In this document: in pieces, positions 12,873 to 16,766 of the stretch
Layout: every line of letters begins with the position of its first letter
Numbering within the stretch: position 1 is the first letter of the stretch
Source: Ruminococcus sp. UBA4383
GTDB taxonomy: Bacteria > Bacillota > Clostridia > Oscillospirales > Ruminococcaceae
Assembly: GCA_002389995.1 (NCBI GenBank)
Contig: DGRR01000058.1
Coordinates: 1 to 16,766, forward strand
Length of the DNA: 16,766 bases
Reading direction: 5' to 3'
Translations under genes and position numbers: made by a program
Notes under the pieces: generated by a model
Seen by the model: only the letters and a program-made list of their open reading frames with translations
What the model was told of the DNA's origin: nothing
The model's database searches: none

Positions 12873-13440
12873 ATTTTTTTACACTGTGGGATACTGCGAC
12901 AGCGATTGCAAGTTTTGCCAGATCAGGGATAAGAAACGGAATAACGCACCATTCAAGGGCAGTTTTGAGAGTTATTGCCTCAGCCTGTTTAGCGTATACC
13001 TGCATGAACCATACAGTTCCGAAAGCGTAGCAGAGGGCAAGACCTATAACGAGAGAGATTACTTTTATGGCTATATTTTTTGAGAATAAATCATCTTTTG
13101 CAACACTTTCGATAAGCCAGTAAAATAATCCTGAAATTAAAAATCCGACGATATATCCGCCCGTAGTGCCGAGGATTATTCCTATACCGCCTGTAAATCC
13201 TGCGAATACGGGAATACCAATCATTCCGAGGAATATATATACAAGTATGGCGAATGTACCTTTTTTCCCTCCGAGAATCAGCAGAGAGCAGAATACTGCA
13301 AAAGTCTGCAAAGTAAAAGGCACAGAACCTATCGGAATTGAAATCCATGAGCAGACTGCAATCATGACTGACATAAGAGCAGTGAGGACAAGTTCTTTTG
13401 TGGTGAATAATTTTCGGTTGGCAGTAACAGTTTGTGACAT
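12859..13440 (-). CDS. bioY: Biotin transporter BioY (ECF S component)
   Basis: A 193-residue membrane protein with about six helices. Family signatures are PIGSVPFTLQTF (36-47), GIPVFAGFTGG (75-85) and GTTGGYIVGF (91-100). BioY is the biotin-binding S component of the energy-coupling-factor importer; the EcfA and EcfT energising subunits are not in this window and are presumably shared from elsewhere. An AGGAGGT site precedes the ATG at ideal spacing. It heads an operon with DUF1284. Its promoter is overlapped by an inverted repeat matching the BirA operator design, so biotin-responsive repression is expected. Confidence 0.95.
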   Translation of the reverse strand: MSQTVTANRKLFTTKELVLTALMSVMIAVCSWISIPIGSVPFTLQTFAVFCSLLILGGKKGTFAILVYIFLGMIGIPVFAGFTGGIGIILGTTGGYIVGFLISGLFYWLIESVAKDDLFSKNIAIKVISLVIGLALCYAFGTVWFMQVYAKQAEAITLKTALEWCVIPFLIPDLAKLAIAVAVSHSVKKYANI

Positions 13441-13481
13441 AATAGACCTCCTATTATAATTGAAATAATTTTACAAGAGAT

Positions 13482-13510
13482 ATTATATCATGCTTTTCCA
13501 CAAATGTCAA
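13482..13510 (-). promoter_or_regulatory. Promoter of bioY operon
   Basis: On the minus strand, consensus TTGACA (13505-13510) and TATAAT (13482-13487) are separated by 17 bp. The -35 lies inside the left half-site of the BirA-like operator. The leader is about 35 nt. Confidence 0.9.
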
Positions 13511-13536
13511 CCCTTATTCAAAATAAAGTTGACATT
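13503..13536. promoter_or_regulatory. Predicted BirA (biotin repressor) operator
   Basis: The perfect nine-base arms AATGTCAAC (13503-13511) and GTTGACATT (13528-13536) form an inverted repeat. Taken as ATGTCAACC-N14-AGTTGACAT it fits the recalled BirA consensus TTGTNAACC-N14/15-GGTTNACAA with few mismatches. Its position over the bioY -35 supports the call. Confidence 0.8.
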
Positions 13537-13553
13537 ATTTTTGTTTCCGACAA

Positions 13554-13573
13554 ATGCACATTTTTTTGTGCAT
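13554..13573. repeat. Palindrome ATGCACA-N6-TGTGCAT
   Basis: A seven-base inverted repeat around a T-rich centre, 34 bp upstream of the MATE gene -35 element. No T-run follows, so it is more likely an operator than a terminator. The arms match those of the palindrome at 9955-9971. Confidence 0.5.
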
Positions 13574-13606
13574 AACGTATAAATTTTATCTCCGTAATTG
13601 TATGTA

Positions 13607-13635
13607 TTGACAAAAACAATTTTCAGGAATATAAT
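13607..13635 (+). promoter_or_regulatory. Promoter of MATE exporter gene
   Basis: Consensus TTGACA (13607-13612) and TATAAT (13630-13635) have a 17-bp spacer. The leader is about 26 nt. Confidence 0.9.
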
Positions 13636-13667
13636 ATTATTATAAATTAGAAGGCAGGTTAAAAATT

Positions 13668-15032
13668 ATGAAAGATAAAAATGCAGACCTTACAGAAGGT
13701 CCTTTGCTTAAAAAAATTATAGTATATACAATTCCCATAATCCTCACAGGCGTTTTACAGCTTTTGTTCAATGCCGCAGATTTGGTAGTAGTAGGGCAGT
13801 ATTGCGGAAGTATATCAGTTGCCGCAGTAGGTTCGACAAGTGCAGTCATAAATCTTATGGTAAATCTTTTCATAGGGCTTTCGGTCGGCGCAGGCGTTAC
13901 CGTTGCCCACGGTCTTGGAGCAGGCAGAGATGAGGACGTAAGCCGTACAGTACATACAGCCATTCCCACTGCACTGATAAGCGGAGCATTACTTACAGTT
14001 GCAGGTGTTGCAGATGCCGAAAAAATGCTGATTCTTATGGGAACACCTGATGAGGTTCTTCATCTTTCCGCCCTGTACATGAAAATATATTTCTGCGGAA
14101 TAATTTCGAGCATGATATACAATTTCGGCTCGGCAATACTCCGTGCGGCAGGAGATACAAAAAGTCCCCTGATATACCTTACAGTATCGGGGTTTCTGAA
14201 TGTATTTCTTAACCTTATATTTGTGCTTGAATTTCATCTCGATGTAGCAGGCGTTGCTCTTGCCACATCAATTTCGCAGACACTTTCGGCATTACTTGTA
14301 ATCCGTTCGCTTATGAAACGTGATGATGCCTGTAAACTCAGTCTTAAAAAACTCAGGATACATAAAAGGCAGTTTTTAAGGATATTACAGATAGGATTTC
14401 CCGCAGGAATACAGGGTGCATTGTTTTCGATATCAAATGTTATAATACAGTCATCGGTAAATTCATTCGGAGCGGTAGTAATGTCAGGAAATGCCGCAGC
14501 TATGAATATTGAGGGATTTGTATATATTTCCATGAATTCAATAAGTCAGACAGCATTGAATTTTACAGGTCAGAATCACGGTGCAGGAAAATATGACAGG
14601 ATAAGAAAAATTCTTGTAATCTGTCTTGCAACGGTATTTGTCACAGGAATAAGTCTCGGACTAATCGCCTATACATTCGGAAGAAATCTCCTTGCGATAT
14701 ACATAACAGATTCAAAGCAAGCCATAGAATATGGTATGATAAGGCTTGCGTACATCTGCATACCGTATTTTTTATGCGGACTAATGGACGTTTCAACGGG
14801 TATGATAAGGGGCATAGGCTATTCGGTAATGCCCATGATAATAACAGTTGCAGGAGTATGCGGATTCAGAATCATGTGGATATACAAGATATTCACCATG
14901 CCGCAGTACCATACATTACAAAGCCTGTATCTTTCGTATACGATTTCATGGAGTGTAACATTTTTGACGGAACTTGTTGTATTTTTAATCATGCTCCACA
15001 AGATGAAAAAGAAATCTACTTTGATTCATTGA
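13668..15032 (+). CDS. MATE family efflux transporter
   Basis: A 454-residue polytopic protein with the length and two-fold internal layout of 12-helix MATE exporters. The N-terminus (LTEGPLLKKIIVYTIPIILT, then QLLFNAADLVVVGQY) and the repeat-like second half (QIGFPAGIQGALFSISNVII) are typical of the MepA/DinF-like branch common in Clostridia. It should export cationic drugs or metabolites in exchange for Na+ or H+. An AGAAGGCAGG ribosome site precedes the ATG. It has its own strong promoter, divergent from bioY. Its last 17 bases overlap the 3' end of the convergent rarA gene with no terminator between them. Substrate unknown. Confidence 0.95.
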   Translation: MKDKNADLTEGPLLKKIIVYTIPIILTGVLQLLFNAADLVVVGQYCGSISVAAVGSTSAVINLMVNLFIGLSVGAGVTVAHGLGAGRDEDVSRTVHTAIPTALISGALLTVAGVADAEKMLILMGTPDEVLHLSALYMKIYFCGIISSMIYNFGSAILRAAGDTKSPLIYLTVSGFLNVFLNLIFVLEFHLDVAGVALATSISQTLSALLVIRSLMKRDDACKLSLKKLRIHKRQFLRILQIGFPAGIQGALFSISNVIIQSSVNSFGAVVMSGNAAAMNIEGFVYISMNSISQTALNFTGQNHGAGKYDRIRKILVICLATVFVTGISLGLIAYTFGRNLLAIYITDSKQAIEYGMIRLAYICIPYFLCGLMDVSTGMIRGIGYSVMPMIITVAGVCGFRIMWIYKIFTMPQYHTLQSLYLSYTISWSVTFLTELVVFLIMLHKMKKKSTLIH

Positions 15033-16287
15033 TTAATTTCATTCTGTACTGAAAAGCCGCCTGTTCCTGTTTATTATTTCCGAACTCATAATAAACATGG
15101 TCTTTAATGGAATCGGGGAGATACTGTTGTCTTACATAATTATTCTTATAATTATGCGGATACAGATAATTTTGACCGACAGTTTCAGCCCCCTGACCGT
15201 CAAAGTGTTTATTTTGCAGATGTCTCGGAAATTCGAGTCTGTCGCAGTTTTTCAAATCTTCAATTGCCTTGTTCATAGCCATATATGAACTGTTTGATTT
15301 AGGGGCAGTTGCAAGAAGTACAATTGCCTCGGCTATGGGGAGTTTAGCCTCAGGCAGTCCAAGCTGGAGGGCGGAATCAACACAGGCTTTTGTTATAACT
15401 ATTGCCTGCGGATAGGCAAGTCCTACATCTTCACTTGCTATGCACAGTAATCTCCTGCAAAGCGGAAGAATATCACCTGCTTCAATAAGTCTTGCGGCAT
15501 AGTGGAGGGCGGCATTTTCGTCCGAACCCCTTACGGATTTATGAAATGCCGATAAAATATCATAATGCATATCGCCGTCACGGTCATACCTCATATTGCT
15601 TCTCTGAGCGAGAATTTCGAGGGAACTTGCCGTGACGGTAATATTATCCCCTGAAACTTCACCGCACATTACAGCGAGTTCAGCGGTATTCACGGCTTTT
15701 CTGACATCACCGCCGCAGTTGTAGGCGATAGTATTTATAATATCGTCATCAGCGACAATATTTTTCCCCATATCGCCGCCCATGATTTTAAAAGCCCTTT
15801 TTATTGCAGGGATTAAATTTTCGGCTGAAACGGGACGAAATTCAAAAACGGTACTTCTGCTTATAATTGCATTGTAAACTGCAAAATACGGGTTTTCGGT
15901 AGTGGAGGCGATTAATGTTATATCGCCGTTTTCGATATATTCGAGAATGCTCTGCTGTTGTTTTTTATTGAGGTACTGTATTTCATCGAGGTATAATAAA
16001 ATTCCGTTTTCAGCACCGAACGAGCCTATTTCCGAAACTACATCTTTTATATCCGACAAAGATGCATTAGTGCCGTTCAGTTTATGGAGTGACATATTAC
16101 AGTTTTCGGCAATAATTCTTGCAACGGTAGTTTTTCCGACTCCCGAACAGCCGTAAAAAATCATATTCGGGACGTAACCGCTTTCGATAATTTTCCGCAA
16201 AGGTTTTCCCTTTGCGAGTATATGTTCCTGACCGACAACATCATCAAGAGTTTTCGGTCTTATTCTGTCGGCTAATGGTGCGGACAT
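15016..16287 (-). CDS. rarA: Replication-associated recombination protein A (RarA/MgsA/WRNIP1 family)
   Basis: A 423-residue AAA+ ATPase related to clamp-loader subunits. It acts at stalled replication forks. The N-terminal family motif is PLADRIRPKTLDDVVGQEH (4-22). Walker A is GCSGVGKTT (46-54), Walker B is LYLDEIQ (98-104) and sensor 1 lies in ASTTENP. The arginine-finger region is ISRSTVFEF. The RarA-specific C-terminal tetramerisation domain shows RGSDENAALHYAARLIEAGD, SEDVGLA and QNYLYPHNY. The ATG at 16287 has a perfect AAGGAGGT site; a longer reading from 16317 overlaps the upstream stop and lacks one. It is the second gene after the zinc-ribbon protein (13-bp gap). Its 3' end overlaps the MATE gene. 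Confidence 0.96.
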   Translation of the reverse strand: MSAPLADRIRPKTLDDVVGQEHILAKGKPLRKIIESGYVPNMIFYGCSGVGKTTVARIIAENCNMSLHKLNGTNASLSDIKDVVSEIGSFGAENGILLYLDEIQYLNKKQQQSILEYIENGDITLIASTTENPYFAVYNAIISRSTVFEFRPVSAENLIPAIKRAFKIMGGDMGKNIVADDDIINTIAYNCGGDVRKAVNTAELAVMCGEVSGDNITVTASSLEILAQRSNMRYDRDGDMHYDILSAFHKSVRGSDENAALHYAARLIEAGDILPLCRRLLCIASEDVGLAYPQAIVITKACVDSALQLGLPEAKLPIAEAIVLLATAPKSNSSYMAMNKAIEDLKNCDRLEFPRHLQNKHFDGQGAETVGQNYLYPHNYKNNYVRQQYLPDSIKDHVYYEFGNNKQEQAAFQYRMKLINESK

Positions 16288-16300
16288 AGAAACCTCCTTA

Positions 16301-16738
16301 TCAGTCCCAGAATCCAAAAGAAATCAGTTCAGATGAATAATCCTGACATTTTTCGCACCAGATTGGTTCAAAAAGATTAACTGTTTCCATTATCCCTTTA
16401 TGACATTCAGGACATTGAACAGATATTTTTACACTTAAACTGTATTCACTTTTGATATATGGGAAATTTGATATTTCTTTTGCTCTGAGTACATTTACAG
16501 CTTTACATTCATTGCATCTGAACAGTTTAGTATTGCGGTTGTACTCGATATTGCCGTCATTGTTTTCAGCAATAGCTTTTATTATTTTTCCGTATTTACC
16601 TGAAAGTGCCTCATCTTTGAATTGATTTGTAAGTTTTTCAGTTTCTTCAAAATATTCGCTGGTAAAAAAACCTCCACCTGTTTTATATTCAATTTCTGAC
16701 TGGCAATTTTTACATTTGTATATATAAAGATTTCCCAT
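16301..16738 (-). CDS. Hypothetical zinc-ribbon protein
   Basis: A 145-residue protein of no family I recognise. Four CxxC knuckles (Cys9/12, 75/78, 109/112, 128/131) suggest two zinc ribbons, one formed by 9/12 with 75/78 and the other by 109/112 with 128/131. The segment between the first pair (about 22-65) is polar and helix-prone. No signal peptide or membrane segment is present, so it is probably cytoplasmic. An AAAGGAG site precedes the ATG. It lies 13 bp upstream of rarA in the same direction and is probably co-transcribed. The promoter is not visible in the last 28 bases of the window. A nucleic-acid-related role is possible from the ribbon pattern but not shown. Confidence 0.85.
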   Translation of the reverse strand: MGNLYIYKCKNCQSEIEYKTGGGFFTSEYFEETEKLTNQFKDEALSGKYGKIIKAIAENNDGNIEYNRNTKLFRCNECKAVNVLRAKEISNFPYIKSEYSLSVKISVQCPECHKGIMETVNLFEPIWCEKCQDYSSELISFGFWD

Positions 16739-16766
16739 TATTCTCCTTTCTGAAAATATATAAATT

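Noticed and set aside
13529..13557. Rightward promoter from the second TTGACA of the BirA-like repeat
   Set aside because: No -10-like sequence lies at 16-18 bp; a perfect MATE promoter exists at 13607-13635.

Overview
The window reads as chromosomal DNA of a strictly anaerobic, Gram-positive, low-to-moderate GC Clostridia member. Ruminococcus/Oscillospiraceae is the best guess, inferred from protein style and not from any database search. Supporting signs are a reverse rubrerythrin and short-chain flavodoxin, a clostridial-type HisRS with four cysteine pairs, strong AGGAGG-type ribosome sites, TTGACA/TATAAT promoters with 17-bp spacers, and short intergenic gaps. No CRISPR array, tRNA, rRNA, insertion sequence or prophage gene was seen.

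Layout, left to right. (1) Positions 1-3420 (+) hold an ABC export operon: a 5'-truncated HlyD/MacA-like adaptor, a MacB-type ATPase and a MacB/FtsX-type permease, with overlapping stop/start codons and a bidirectional terminator. (2) 3458-4240 (-) is a ZIP/GufA-type metal transporter. (3) 4250-5910 is a redox block: a small protein resembling the C-terminal tail of anaerobic ribonucleotide reductase NrdD, a reverse rubrerythrin, and convergently a flavodoxin. Upstream of both transcription units is the same ordered pair of 16-17 bp GTTAG-type palindromes, which suggests one shared redox regulator. (4) 6033-6173 is a relic reading frame in an otherwise AT-rich gap. (5) 6198-9794 (-) is minD-like, methylglyoxal synthase-like, hisS, then an SGNH-hydrolase lipoprotein, with terminator-like hairpins before hisS and before the hydrolase but little room for new promoters after them. 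(6) 9975-10472 (-) is a shikimate-kinase-like protein. (7) 10692-12484 (+) is a YhcC-type radical SAM protein coupled to a patatin-like phospholipase. (8) 12507-13440 (-) is bioY plus a Cys-rich DUF1284 protein under a predicted BirA operator. (9) 13668-15032 (+) is a MATE exporter whose 3' end overlaps by 17 bp the convergent rarA, which is preceded by a Cys-rich zinc-ribbon protein.

Most genes are housekeeping or common accessory families. The most interesting signals are the duplicated operator pair linking rubrerythrin and flavodoxin, the stand-alone NrdD-tail protein, the DUF1284 gene in a biotin-regulated operon, and three enzymes or ATPases that lack hallmark residues or segments of their families: MgsA-like, AroK-like and MinD-like.
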